NCBI RefSeq assembly: GCF_900129645.1
Contig: NZ_FSQZ01000001.1
Span: 186,001-250,000 of the forward strand
Length of the DNA: 64,000 nucleotides
Source of the DNA: Acetomicrobium flavidum
GTDB taxonomy: Bacteria; Synergistota; Synergistia; Synergistales; Acetomicrobiaceae
Direction of reading: 5' to 3'
Under the pieces are notes generated by a model, which searched no databases, had not been told where the DNA came from, and worked only from the letters and a program-made list of their open reading frames with translations. Shown in pieces: positions 15,799 through 23,911 of the stretch. Position 1 is the stretch's first letter. The number at the start of each line of letters is the position of its first letter. A program made the position numbers and the translations under genes.

Positions 15799-17979
15799 TT
15801 GGCCGGACAGATTGAGTTTCAAGTTTCTCGGACAGGGGCATCAAATAGACCAAGACCCGGAGATGATATTCGAGAAATGCTGAAAAATGACAGGCCAATT
15901 TTGAAATCAAGCGATGATAAGTTTAACCGGAAAAATTTCGCAGAGATAATCGCACGATCGATACGAAGTTGTTCCGAATCAAGTTCATCTAGTTTTGTCT
16001 TCGGAATTTCAGGAGAATGGGGTTCTGGCAAGACGTCAACTATAAATTTGGTTAAAGAAGTTTTGGGGGAAGAAGATAAGAAGAGTTTTAAGATTATCGA
16101 GTTTTCTCCCTTGTTTTTTCAAGGAAGTCAGGGGTTGATTTATGAATTTCTGACACAGTTTGCAATTGCTTTAAATGGTACAGGCAAACCACTTAAAGAC
16201 ACCAACTCAAAAGTGATGGAACTGGCGCAAATCCTCAAGCCACTTGAGTATATTCCCGGAGTAGGCAAAGTGTTTGGAGCGATTTTAAACGCTACTAAAA
16301 GTTTTAACCAATTTTTGCACAAAAACAAGCGAACTGTAGAAGAAATTAAAAAAAACATAAGCGAAAAAATTAAAAACAAGGGAATAAAATTTTTGATAAT
16401 CATGGATGACATTGATAGACTTCCTGAAAAAGAGACTGTTTTGATGCTAATGATTATAAGATACATTGCCAATTTTGATAATACATATTATTTGCTTGCA
16501 TATGATCATACACTTCTTTCTCGAATATGTGATTCAATACAAAAAGATCACGGAGAGGAATTTACAAAAAAAATAGTTCAATTCTCCTTTCAATTACCTA
16601 GTTTTCCTAAACAGGAATTAGCGAATATGTTTTGGAGAGAGCTTAACGATGTAATCAATTTTGATGAATTAAAAATGTCCCAGAGGGAACGCCTTGAACA
16701 TCGAGGACGTAAATATATTGAAGATTCGCTTAGGAACCCTAGAGATATTATTCGCCTAATGAACACTTATACGCTGAATTTGAACAATGCCAAGCAACAG
16801 TTGGATATTATTGACCTTCTTTATCTTTCTTTTATCGAAGTGCTGGGCTATGAGCTTTATGTACATATTCGTAATAATAGGTCAATTTATACAGGAGAAA
16901 GAATGACCTATCTATCGAAGGACGAAAGAGAAAGATACAAAAAGTCAATAAAATCGGATATAGATGATATCACTTCTAAATTAGATTGGTTTGGTCCAAC
17001 ATCAAAAAAACTGTTATCAATTCTTTTTCCCGATATTCGGGAATATTTGTTGGGAGACAAAGCCATAAGGCTTGAAGATGAAGACATAGTGTCATTAAGG
17101 TCAGATTGGCGTCTTGCGGCACCTGAATGCTTTGAATCATACTTTTCGTTACCCATACCACCAGAAACAATAGGGAGACTGGAAATGGAGACGATAATCC
17201 AAGCCTCTTTAAATGAAACAGAACTTGAGAATCTATTTAATTCTTTTAAAGACAGGGCGTATTTGTATCTGCTTTATCGTTCACTCGAGGATCTCTCAAT
17301 AAACCCAGATTTTAAGTTATCAGTAGAACAAATCAAAAACCTAAGTTATATGCTTATTAGGGCAAGCGAGGAAGCGACCATTTCCGAAGAAATCCTTTAT
17401 GAACCTCTAGATGCAGCGGCACAAATTATAGAAAACATTATAAGCAACTTAGACTCTGAAGAAAATAAAAGAGAAATCGTAGACTATATTTTTGATAAAA
17501 CAAAGCATGCTAACGGAGAGTTGATTTACTTCCTCCTGAAAGTTTTGACTTTTCTTTTTACAGGATACATAGCATTATTTCCTCAAGAAACGACTCGGGA
17601 ATACGTTAAGGAATTAGTGCATCTATATGAAGATAAGCTTGACGTAAATATTCTAGTGAAGTCGGAAAATTCCATACCGATCCTTCTTAATTGGCAATTA
17701 TGGAGCAACAAAGACGAACATTTCAACGCTTTTCTGGAAAAATTGACAGATAATAAATATTGTCTAGTCGAGCTGATAGATTCATCGGCATCAAAAACAC
17801 TAAGATCTATGCAACCTTATATTCAATATTCAATAAGTCGAGAATGTTTCGAAAGGCTAGGGCTGATAGATTTTATATACAGCAATGCACAAGATCTTCT
17901 GAACGTAGCGAAAGAGAATAAAGAAGAATTACAACATCCATTGGAAGTCGAGAACTTTCTTGAAACCTGCTTGCAATAG
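15799..17979 (+). CDS. KAP-family P-loop NTPase
   Basis: A 726-residue STAND-like ATPase of the KAP family. Walker A GEWGSGKT is at 72-79 and Walker B FLIIMDDIDRL has D203, D204 and D206. LLAYDHTLLSRI and NPRDIIRLMN follow, both typical of KAP proteins. The C-terminal half (about 400-726) is helical and unrecognised. No clear membrane insertion is seen. KAP proteins include phage-exclusion and defence proteins, but many are uncharacterised. The gene is strongly AT-rich, lacks a good ribosome site (TTG at 15799; M27 is an alternative start) and lies alone between two tRNA pairs, all signs of horizontal gain. A defence role is inference. Confidence 0.85.
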   Translation: MAGQIEFQVSRTGASNRPRPGDDIREMLKNDRPILKSSDDKFNRKNFAEIIARSIRSCSESSSSSFVFGISGEWGSGKTSTINLVKEVLGEEDKKSFKIIEFSPLFFQGSQGLIYEFLTQFAIALNGTGKPLKDTNSKVMELAQILKPLEYIPGVGKVFGAILNATKSFNQFLHKNKRTVEEIKKNISEKIKNKGIKFLIIMDDIDRLPEKETVLMLMIIRYIANFDNTYYLLAYDHTLLSRICDSIQKDHGEEFTKKIVQFSFQLPSFPKQELANMFWRELNDVINFDELKMSQRERLEHRGRKYIEDSLRNPRDIIRLMNTYTLNLNNAKQQLDIIDLLYLSFIEVLGYELYVHIRNNRSIYTGERMTYLSKDERERYKKSIKSDIDDITSKLDWFGPTSKKLLSILFPDIREYLLGDKAIRLEDEDIVSLRSDWRLAAPECFESYFSLPIPPETIGRLEMETIIQASLNETELENLFNSFKDRAYLYLLYRSLEDLSINPDFKLSVEQIKNLSYMLIRASEEATISEEILYEPLDAAAQIIENIISNLDSEENKREIVDYIFDKTKHANGELIYFLLKVLTFLFTGYIALFPQETTREYVKELVHLYEDKLDVNILVKSENSIPILLNWQLWSNKDEHFNAFLEKLTDNKYCLVELIDSSASKTLRSMQPYIQYSISRECFERLGLIDFIYSNAQDLLNVAKENKEELQHPLEVENFLETCLQ

Positions 17980-18142
17980 CAAAGCACTGAGAAGCTCAGG
18001 CAGGTGCTCGGCTGGTGTATCTGTGAACCTGTTATCCTTGCGCCTGTTGACCACCAAAACAGCGTCCTCAACATAAATCCGACATCTCGGAAAACCTGCT
18101 TTTTAGGAGCGTCGGCCACGACTGAATTTTGCCTCCAAGGTA
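17980..18142. other. Intergenic, possible gene remnant on minus strand
   Basis: GC-richer than the KAP gene. A minus-strand frame free of stops for about 45 codons (about 17960-18090) reads like protein (RIYVEDAVLVVNRRKDNRF) but has no start and no family I recognise. It may be leftover coding DNA at the edge of the KAP insertion. Confidence 0.25.
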
Positions 18143-18171
18143 TTGCGCAACCACATCCGTTATGTTAGTAT
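18143..18171 (+). promoter_or_regulatory. Promoter for tRNA-Gly/tRNA-Arg
   Basis: TTGCGC, a 17-base spacer, then TAGTAT, ending 14 bases before tRNA-Gly. The same TTGCGC -35 is used before tRNA-Arg(CCG). Confidence 0.55.
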
Positions 18172-18185
18172 TATTCGCGTCGAGG

Positions 18186-18263
18186 GGCGGGAATAGCTCA
18201 GCTGGCTAGAGCGACGGCCTTCCAAGCCGTAGGTCGCGGGTTCGAATCCCGTTTCCCGCTCCA
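18186..18263 (+). tRNA. tRNA-Gly(TCC)
   Basis: Acceptor GCGGGAA/TTCCCGC, anticodon stem ACGGC/GCCGT with loop CTTCCAA (anticodon TCC), encoded CCA. Confidence 0.95.
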
Positions 18264-18274
18264 GATTTTTTGAG

Positions 18275-18351
<77 letters not shown>

Positions 18352-18608
18352 TGATTACTGTGCTCACCCCTCGCCGACGTGGGACAACGATGGAATATTT
18401 TTTAGTGGTTGTCGTTCCCTTCACGAAAGATACCTCATGAGTGAACTTTTATTCATTCCGAATATAAAAACATTTATTGTAACAGGCACATCAAATGAGC
18501 TTGGTGCAAATTCTTTCGCATTATGCGATAATATAAAAGTTAGGATTTACTAAATATCCTGATATCCTGCGTTACGCGCAAATTTCAACCTAAAGGGGGT
18601 ATATATTG

Positions 18609-19166
18609 ATGAAAGCCATCGGAATTATCTGCAGCCCGCGAAGGAATGGAAATTCGGAAGTGTTAGTCCGTGAAATTTTAAAATCCAGCGGTTGTAAAGA
18701 TCTTGAATTTTTTTATCCCAACGAAATGGATATAAAGGGATGCCAGGCATGTTATTCCTGCAAGGAACAGGGCAAGTGTGTTGTAAATGACGACATGCAA
18801 ACCATTTATAAGGAAATAGAGAAGGCTGATATAGTCGTGTTTGGCGCACCTATCTATATGTCGGGGCTAAATGGCCAATTCAAGATAGTCTTGGATCGTC
18901 TTTTTGCCTTTCTTGGCCCTGCACCTGAGTTTAAAAGCCGCTTGCCCAAGGGCAAAAAGGCCGTTTTAGTCGTCCCTCAGGGATACGAAAACGTCAAGGA
19001 ATACGAAACTCACATAAATCAAATGAGGGATGCAGTAGCCTCTATAGGGTTCGAAGATGTTAAGGTGCTATCGGCTCCCGGCCTTAACGGCCTTGGCGAA
19101 GCAGCAACTAGGCCTAATCTGATGGAGGAAGCCAGGAAAATAGGGCAATCACTGGCACAAGCCTAA
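18609..19166 (+). CDS. Iron-sulfur flavoprotein, NADPH-dependent FMN reductase family
   Basis: A flavodoxin-fold protein of 185 residues from ATG at 18609 (AGGGGG about 10 bases upstream). It begins KAIGIICSPRRNGNS, the FMN phosphate loop. It then has a compact cysteine motif C-x2-C-x2-C-x5-C (CQACYSCKEQGKC), as in archaeal and anaerobic Isf proteins that bind FMN and [4Fe-4S], then GAPIYMSGLNGQFK. Isf proteins dimerise and transfer electrons, and some remove O2 or H2O2. It is a single gene between tRNA pairs with its own ribosome site. The electron partner and function here are unknown. Confidence 0.85.
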   Translation: MKAIGIICSPRRNGNSEVLVREILKSSGCKDLEFFYPNEMDIKGCQACYSCKEQGKCVVNDDMQTIYKEIEKADIVVFGAPIYMSGLNGQFKIVLDRLFAFLGPAPEFKSRLPKGKKAVLVVPQGYENVKEYETHINQMRDAVASIGFEDVKVLSAPGLNGLGEAATRPNLMEEARKIGQSLAQA

Positions 19167-19204
19167 GATTTGCCATGGAAAGCAAAATTCGAGACAAAAA
19201 GTCC

Positions 19205-19234
19205 TTGCTAACGACCGGCAAACTATGATATATT
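19205..19234 (+). promoter_or_regulatory. Promoter for tRNA-Ile/tRNA-Ala
   Basis: TTGCTA, an 18-base spacer, then TATATT, 10 bases before tRNA-Ile. Confidence 0.6.
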
Positions 19235-19244
19235 CATTCCCGAT

Positions 19245-19321
19245 GGGCCGGTAGCTCAGTTGGTTAGAGCACACGCCTGATAAGCGTGAGGTCGGTGGTT
19301 CGAATCCACTCCGGCCCACCA
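19245..19321 (+). tRNA. tRNA-Ile(GAT)
   Basis: Acceptor GGGCCGG/CCGGCCC, anticodon stem CACGC/GCGTG with loop CTGATAA (anticodon GAT), encoded CCA. The Ile(GAT)-Ala(TGC) pair usually sits in rRNA spacers, but here it stands alone. Confidence 0.95.
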
Positions 19322-19327
19322 TGTTTT

Positions 19328-19402
19328 GGGGATGTAGCTCAGAGGGAGAGCGCCTGCCTTGCAAGCAGGAGGTCGGCGGTTCAAGTCCGCTCATCTCCAC
19401 CA
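19328..19402 (+). tRNA. tRNA-Ala(TGC)
   Basis: Acceptor GGGGATG/CATCTCC, anticodon stem CCTGC/GCAGG with loop CTTGCAA (anticodon TGC), encoded CCA. It is 6 bases after tRNA-Ile. Confidence 0.95.
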
Positions 19403-19410
19403 TGAATATA

Positions 19411-19445
19411 AAACGGACTGCTTTTAACAAGCAGTCCGTTTTTGT
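19411..19445. terminator. Bidirectional terminator (tRNA-Ala and rsmA)
   Basis: AAACGGACTGCTT pairs with AAGCAGTCCGTTT and is flanked by a T run on one side and an A run on the other. It can end both the plus-strand tRNAs and the minus-strand rsmA. Confidence 0.85.
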
Positions 19446-19454
19446 CTTATGTTG

Positions 19455-20297
19455 CTATAAAGTCAAGATGTGTTCGTACAATCGCTGCCAATCGTCCGCA
19501 TTGAGCTCTTCTGCGCGAACGGTAGGAGATAGGCCCAACTCTTTCAAAAGCCCATAGGCCTGCTCTCTATCCTTAAAAAAGTCATAAACGCAGGCCAGGT
19601 TATTCATTAGCGTCTTGCGCCTTCTTGCAAAGGCAACTTTCAGCAGCCTCCTCCAGGGTCGCTTCGACGCCAGGTCGTAGTTTTTGTCGAGCAGTATCTG
19701 GACGATGGCCGACTCGACCTTCGGAGCGGGCCAAAATACTGATGGAGGCACTTTTTTGGCGATTTGGACTTGCCCCATCCTTTCAATGGTTATCCCAAGT
19801 GGAGAACGATCCTTTGTGCCAGGTTTAGCACACAACCTTTCAGCCAAATCCAGCTGAAGCATCAAGACCAGTTCCTTGGTGCCCATGGGCGCCAGATGCT
19901 CCAGGATCTGCCATATTAAAGGGGTTGTTATATTGTAAGGTATGTTGGCTAACACCTTAGTTGGAGAGGGCGAAAGCTCCTTTAGATTTACGGTTAAAAC
20001 GTCGGCCCATATCAAAGATGTCCTGGTCTCATGCCTTTTTAACAGCGGTTCTAGAAAAGGCGCCAAAGTTTTATCAATTTCTATGATATGCAAAAAGCTG
20101 CACGGGCTATTTAGTATCTCCCTGGTCAACATGCCCCGACCGGGACCTATTTCCAGGACAACATCTCGCTCGCTGATTTGAGCATAATCCACCATACAGC
20201 GAGTAATATTGGGATCTATCAAAAAATTCTGTCCAAGAGATTTCTTCGGACCGTGGCCTTTCCCTTTTTCTGTTTGTCTAAATGATCTGTCCCTCAT
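19455..20297 (-). CDS. rsmA: 16S rRNA dimethyladenosine transferase RsmA/KsgA
   Basis: Dimethylates two adjacent adenosines near the 3' end of 16S rRNA (A1518/A1519 in E. coli) late in 30S assembly. The 280 residues have KKSLGQNFLID (substrate-side N-terminus), the SAM motif VLEIGPGRGMLT and catalytic NIPYNITTPLI (the NxPY motif of adenine methylases). FARRRKTLMNNL follows in the C-terminal domain. Length and motif order are typical. It is transcribed toward the tRNA pair and ends at a shared terminator. The start ATG at 20297 gives the usual short N-terminal tail before the LGQNFL motif. Confidence 0.96.
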   Translation of the reverse strand: MRDRSFRQTEKGKGHGPKKSLGQNFLIDPNITRCMVDYAQISERDVVLEIGPGRGMLTREILNSPCSFLHIIEIDKTLAPFLEPLLKRHETRTSLIWADVLTVNLKELSPSPTKVLANIPYNITTPLIWQILEHLAPMGTKELVLMLQLDLAERLCAKPGTKDRSPLGITIERMGQVQIAKKVPPSVFWPAPKVESAIVQILLDKNYDLASKRPWRRLLKVAFARRRKTLMNNLACVYDFFKDREQAYGLLKELGLSPTVRAEELNADDWQRLYEHILTL

Positions 20298-20342
20298 GCC
20301 GTGTTATACTTCACCTTCCTATCCCAAGATAGAGCTTACTAC

Positions 20343-20373
20343 GAAAAAAGGCGGGGCAATACCCCGCCTTTTC
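20343..20373. terminator. Terminator downstream of tRNA-Pro(GGG)
   Basis: AAGGCGGGG and CCCCGCCTT form a perfect stem, with A and T runs on the two sides. On the minus strand it ends the tRNA-Pro transcript and lies before rsmA. Confidence 0.8.
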
Positions 20374-20379
20374 TTGCTA

Positions 20380-20457
20380 TGGTCGGGACGAGAGGACTTG
20401 AACCTCCGACCCCCTGCACCCCATGCAGGTGCGCTAGCCATGCTGCGCTACGTCCCG
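20380..20457 (-). tRNA. tRNA-Pro(GGG)
   Basis: On the minus strand: acceptor CGGGACG/CGTCCCG, anticodon stem CCTGC/GCAGG with loop ATGGGGT (anticodon GGG), encoded CCA (complement of 20380-20382). The anticodon arm is nearly identical to that of tRNA-Pro(TGG) at 15459. Confidence 0.93.
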
Positions 20458-20468
20458 GTGCAAGATAT

Positions 20469-20497
20469 ATTTTAACCTGCAATATGGACTGGGTCAA
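20469..20497 (-). promoter_or_regulatory. Promoter for tRNA-Pro(GGG)
   Basis: On the minus strand TTGACC, a 17-base spacer, then TAAAAT, ending 11 bases before the tRNA. Confidence 0.6.
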
Positions 20498-20577
20498 GCA
20501 AATTAGTGATAATATCTTTAAGATAAGCCCGTCAGAAATAGGCGTATGCCTAGAGACTTTCCTGTAGACGGTTGTGG

Positions 20578-20583
20578 TATAAT
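20578..20583 (+). promoter_or_regulatory. -10 box for thrS
   Basis: TATAAT at 20578-20583, 38 bases before the thrS start. The -35 region is not close to consensus. Confidence 0.45.
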
Positions 20584-20621
20584 TTAAAAACCTATTAAAT
20601 TAGGCATGGGAGGGGATATAA

Positions 20622-22496
20622 TTGCCAAACAGCGAACACCGTAAAAAGGCTTCTGAAGTGCTCAAGGAACGAGGTATAGATGGCGATGTAATTGCCGTAA
20701 AGATAGACGGAAAGATGTACGACCTCGATGCTTTAGTGGAGGAAGACGCAACGATTGAACCGGTTAGAGTGGATAGCCCCGAGGGCATAGAGATACTGAG
20801 ACATTCCGCCTCACACATAATGGCTCAGGCCGTTTATAGGCTTTACCCCGGCACAAAATACGGCGTCGGCCCGGCCATAGAGAACGGCTTTTACTACGAC
20901 ATGGATGTCCCGGTCGCCATCACCGAGGAAGACCTTCCGAAAATAGAAGACGAGATGAAAAGGATCGCCTCTGAAGCCATTCCCTTTGAGAGGCTCGTGA
21001 TGAGCAAAGAGGAAGCCATGCGCCTGTTCCAGGAACGCGGCGACGTCTATAAGCTCGAGATATTGAGGGACATCGAGGACGACACCGTTTCGCTTTACAG
21101 GGTGGGAGAATTTATCGACCTCTGCAGAGGGCCTCATGTACCGAACACTTCTTACGTCAAACACTTTAAGCTTCTTTCATTGGCCGGGGCTTACTGGCGC
21201 GGAGACGAAAGAAACCCTATGCTTACCCGCATTTACGGAACGGCTTTCTCCTCCGAGGAGGATCTCTTAGCTTATTTGACCAAGATAGAAGAAGCCAAAC
21301 GCAGGGATCATCGGCGTATCGGCAAGGAGCTGGATCTATTCAGCCTCCAAAACGAGGCACCCGGATTTCCGTTCTTTCATCCGAAGGGAGTAGTGATCTT
21401 AAATACCTTAGTTGACTTCTGGAGAAAGGTGCACATCCAAAGGGGATATCAGGAGATAAAGACACCCCTGATATTGGACCAAGATCTGTGGATTCGCTCA
21501 GGCCACTGGGACCATTACAGGGAAAACATGTATTTCACTGAAATAGACGAAAAACCCTTTGCCATAAAGCCCATGAATTGCCCCGGAGGAATTTTAGTGT
21601 ACAAAACTCAGCTTAGGAGCTACCGCGACCTGCCGTTGAAGCTAGCAGAGCTTGGGGTAGTGCATAGGCATGAAAGGTCCGGCGTCCTTCACGGACTTAT
21701 GCGCGTGAGGTGTTTCACCCAGGACGACGCCCATATATTCACCTCGGAGGAACACATAAAGGAAGAGATAACGGACATAATGGAGATGGTGCAGTACATT
21801 TACGGAGTCTTCGGATTTCCCTATCACATAGAGCTTTCCACCAGGCCGGAGAACGCTATGGGCGACAAGGTGCTTTGGGATAAGGCCGAACAGGCATTGC
21901 AGGAAGCTTTAGAGGACCGTGGCGTGGAGTACAAGTTAAATCCTGGCGACGGTGCCTTCTATGGCCCCAAGATCGACTTCCATCTGGAGGATTGCATCGG
22001 CCGAACCTGGCAGTGCGGTACTATACAGCTCGATTTTCAGATGCCGGAAAAATTCGACATAACATACATTGGACCAGATGGGGAGCCCCATAGGCCAGTC
22101 ATGATACACAGGACAATACTTGGAAGCTTAGAGAGGTTTTTAGGCATCCTTATTGAGCAATATGCTGGAGCGTTCCCTTACTGGCTAGCTCCTGTCCAGG
22201 TCAAGATATTGCCGGTATCGGACGAACATCTGCCTTATGCCAAAAAGGTGGCATCCGCCTTACAGAAAAAGGACGTCAGGATAGAGGTAGACCTGAAGGA
22301 AGGAACTCTTGGCAAGAAGATCCGCGATGCCCAGATGCAAAAGATACCTTACATGCTCATAATAGGCAATAGAGAGGTTGAAAAAGGCGTCGTATCCGTG
22401 CGCGATCGCAGCAAGGGGGATCTTGGAAGCATGAGCCTGGAGGCTCTAGTTGAGCTTTTGGGCAACGAGTATCATCCCTTGAAAGACGATTTTTAG
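20622..22496 (+). CDS. thrS: Threonyl-tRNA synthetase
   Basis: Charges tRNA-Thr; cytoplasmic class II enzyme. 624 residues from TTG at 20622, supported by GGGAGGGG about 8 bases upstream. It has a TGS-like N-terminal domain (about 1-55), an editing domain with HSASHIMAQAV (a zinc/editing His motif), and a class II core with PMNCPGG. Predicted zinc ligands are that Cys, the His in DDAHIF and the His in VMIHRTILGSLERF. A C-terminal anticodon domain completes it. Length is slightly below E. coli ThrS (642). It is a single gene with its own -10 box; no T-box leader is visible. Confidence 0.97.
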   Translation: MPNSEHRKKASEVLKERGIDGDVIAVKIDGKMYDLDALVEEDATIEPVRVDSPEGIEILRHSASHIMAQAVYRLYPGTKYGVGPAIENGFYYDMDVPVAITEEDLPKIEDEMKRIASEAIPFERLVMSKEEAMRLFQERGDVYKLEILRDIEDDTVSLYRVGEFIDLCRGPHVPNTSYVKHFKLLSLAGAYWRGDERNPMLTRIYGTAFSSEEDLLAYLTKIEEAKRRDHRRIGKELDLFSLQNEAPGFPFFHPKGVVILNTLVDFWRKVHIQRGYQEIKTPLILDQDLWIRSGHWDHYRENMYFTEIDEKPFAIKPMNCPGGILVYKTQLRSYRDLPLKLAELGVVHRHERSGVLHGLMRVRCFTQDDAHIFTSEEHIKEEITDIMEMVQYIYGVFGFPYHIELSTRPENAMGDKVLWDKAEQALQEALEDRGVEYKLNPGDGAFYGPKIDFHLEDCIGRTWQCGTIQLDFQMPEKFDITYIGPDGEPHRPVMIHRTILGSLERFLGILIEQYAGAFPYWLAPVQVKILPVSDEHLPYAKKVASALQKKDVRIEVDLKEGTLGKKIRDAQMQKIPYMLIIGNREVEKGVVSVRDRSKGDLGSMSLEALVELLGNEYHPLKDDF

Positions 22497-22517
22497 TTTC
22501 AGATTTTCGCAAACTGC

Positions 22518-22546
22518 TTGCTTTTGGATAGATTTCATGCTATATT
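22518..22546 (+). promoter_or_regulatory. Promoter for infC-rpmI-rplT
   Basis: TTGCTT, a 17-base spacer, then TATATT. Predicted transcription start near 22553, about 150 bases before infC. Confidence 0.65.
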
Positions 22547-22555
22547 GCATAATCA

Positions 22556-22704
22556 TTGCTTATGGCAATAAGCAGAGGGCCCATCCCTCTCACCCGGCGG
22601 CGCAGGGGCAGCTTTCCGGGTCAAAGGGTCGATAGTGTACAGACTATGAGGGACTGGGTGTGTCTTTTGCCAGTCCCCATATTTTATTGTGGAGGTGACC
22701 GGTT
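22556..22704 (+). promoter_or_regulatory. Structured 5' leader of the infC operon (five hairpins)
   Basis: Five consecutive stem-loops can be drawn: GCTTAT/ATAAGC (22558-22573), AGAGGG/CCCTCT (22574-22590), ACCCGG/CCGGGT (22592-22621), ATAGT/ACTAT (22632-22647) and GGGACTGG/CCAGTCCC (22650-22677). The last is followed by a T-rich stretch (ATATTTTATT) like an attenuator, then GGAGGTGA. L20 or IF3 autoregulation acts on such leaders in other bacteria. I cannot assign it to a named leader family by eye. Confidence 0.55.
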
Positions 22705-23262
22705 ATAGCGAAAGTTAACGAACCGCGGGTAAACGAGGAAATTAAGGTCTCCGAAGTCCTGTTGATCGACGCCGATGGGTCTAAGGTAGGAGTCGTGCCA
22801 GTTCAACAGGCGTTGCAGTTGGCCGAAAACAGGGGGTTGGACTTGGTAGAAGTTGCGCCTCAGGCCAATCCCCCGGTATGTCGTATCATGGATTACGGCA
22901 AATACAGATATCAACAGCAAAAACGGGACAAAGAGGCCAGAAAGAAACAGAAGACCCAGACGATTAAGGAAATAAAAATGCGCCCGAAGATCGACGAACA
23001 TGACTACAACTTCAAGGTAAAGGCGATCAAGGAATTCTTGCGCGAAGGACACAGGGTCAAGGTCTCCGTATTCTTCCGCGGCAGGGAGATGTCTTTCCTG
23101 GATAAGGGCAGAGAGGTACTCGAAAGGGTAGCGAAAGAATGCGACGGCCTGGGAAAACCTGAAGCCGAGCCTAAAATGGAAGGTCGATACATGCGAATAA
23201 TGCTCGTGCCCGTTCAGCAAAAAGCGGAGGCCAAGCCATCCAAGATCTCGGACGAAGATTAA
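22705..23262 (+). CDS. infC: Translation initiation factor IF-3, probable ATA start
   Basis: Binds the 30S subunit, keeps subunits apart and checks the start codon. The conserved N-terminus [17 protein letters not shown] is in frame only upstream of the first standard start (TTG 22762). The single fitting start is ATA at 22705, placed 9 bases after GGAGG; an in-frame TGA lies just before it. This gives 185 residues, matching the family (E. coli 180). IF-3 with AUU starts in E. coli is autoregulated because IF-3 discriminates against non-standard starts, so the same is likely here. C-terminal IF3 motifs include [13 protein letters not shown] and [12 protein letters not shown]. Followed by rpmI (19 bases) and rplT. 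Confidence 0.93.
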   Translation: MAKVNEPRVNEEIKVSEVLLIDADGSKVGVVPVQQALQLAENRGLDLVEVAPQANPPVCRIMDYGKYRYQQQKRDKEARKKQKTQTIKEIKMRPKIDEHDYNFKVKAIKEFLREGHRVKVSVFFRGREMSFLDKGREVLERVAKECDGLGKPEAEPKMEGRYMRIMLVPVQQKAEAKPSKISDED

Positions 23263-23281
23263 GGTAAAGGGAGGAATTGTC

Positions 23282-23482
23282 ATGCCAAAGCTCAAAACTC
23301 ACAGCGGCGCCAAAAAAAGGTTCAAAATAACGGCAACGGGAAAGGTTGCCTATAAGAAGGTGGGCCGCGGCCATTTGCTGCGCAAGAAAAACCAAAAGCG
23401 CATTCGTTCATTGAAGCAAAAGGGGTATCTCGACGACGTCTTCGCGAAAAAGATAAAACAACTGATGCCCTATTCCGATTAA
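23282..23482 (+). CDS. rpmI: 50S ribosomal protein L35
   Basis: A 66-residue basic protein of the large subunit. It begins [20 protein letters not shown] and continues [12 protein letters not shown], both typical. GGGAGGA lies upstream of the ATG. It is the middle gene of the infC-rpmI-rplT operon, 19 bases after infC and 28 before rplT. Length is usual for bacterial L35. Confidence 0.97.
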   Translation: MPKLKTHSGAKKRFKITATGKVAYKKVGRGHLLRKKNQKRIRSLKQKGYLDDVFAKKIKQLMPYSD

Positions 23483-23510
23483 TCGTGAGATATCAAAGGA
23501 GTGAAACGCC

Positions 23511-23870
23511 ATGCCTAGGGTAAGAGGTGGAAGTGCAAGCAGAGAAAAGAGAGCTAAGCTCTTTAGGATTACAAAGGGATATTACGGCCGCAGGAGAAAT
23601 GTCTTAAAGCGGGCCAGAGAGGCAATGCTTCGGTCCTTAAGCTATGCATACAGAGACAGGCGTAACAAAAAGCGCGATTTCAGGAAGCTGTGGATAACGC
23701 GCATAAACGCCGGAGCACGTATTTATGGAATGAATTACAGCACCTTCATCAATGGACTTCGCAAATCGGGCATAGAGGTCAATCGGAAGATGTTGGCAGA
23801 ACTTGCAGTTTCCGACATTGAAGCCTTTGGGCAGCTCGTCGAAAAGGCTAAGGAGGCGTTGGTCCGATAG
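23511..23870 (+). CDS. rplT: 50S ribosomal protein L20
   Basis: A 119-residue early-assembly protein of the 50S subunit, and in other bacteria the repressor of this operon through the leader RNA. Typical motifs are [17 protein letters not shown] and [11 protein letters not shown], then [28 protein letters not shown] lies upstream. Its TAG stop overlaps a possible non-standard start of trkH (see trkH). Confidence 0.97.
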   Translation: MPRVRGGSASREKRAKLFRITKGYYGRRRNVLKRAREAMLRSLSYAYRDRRNKKRDFRKLWITRINAGARIYGMNYSTFINGLRKSGIEVNRKMLAELAVSDIEAFGQLVEKAKEALVR

Positions 23871-23911
23871 CTGTTAAGACTTACAGCTCTCTCAACGTAG
23901 AAAAAACCATA

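Noticed and set aside
17960-18090. Minus-strand peptide frame beside the KAP gene
   Set aside because: No start, no ribosome site and no recognisable family; only a possible remnant, so not called as a gene.
18390-18425. Possible terminator after tRNA-Arg(TCT)
   Set aside because: The stem GGGA-ACGA/TCGT-TCCC needs a 2-base bulge and a large loop and lacks a T tail; too weak to list.
20466-20620. T-box riboswitch before thrS or ileS
   Set aside because: No specifier-loop architecture or T-box sequence (TGGNACCGCG-like) is visible; the leaders are too short.
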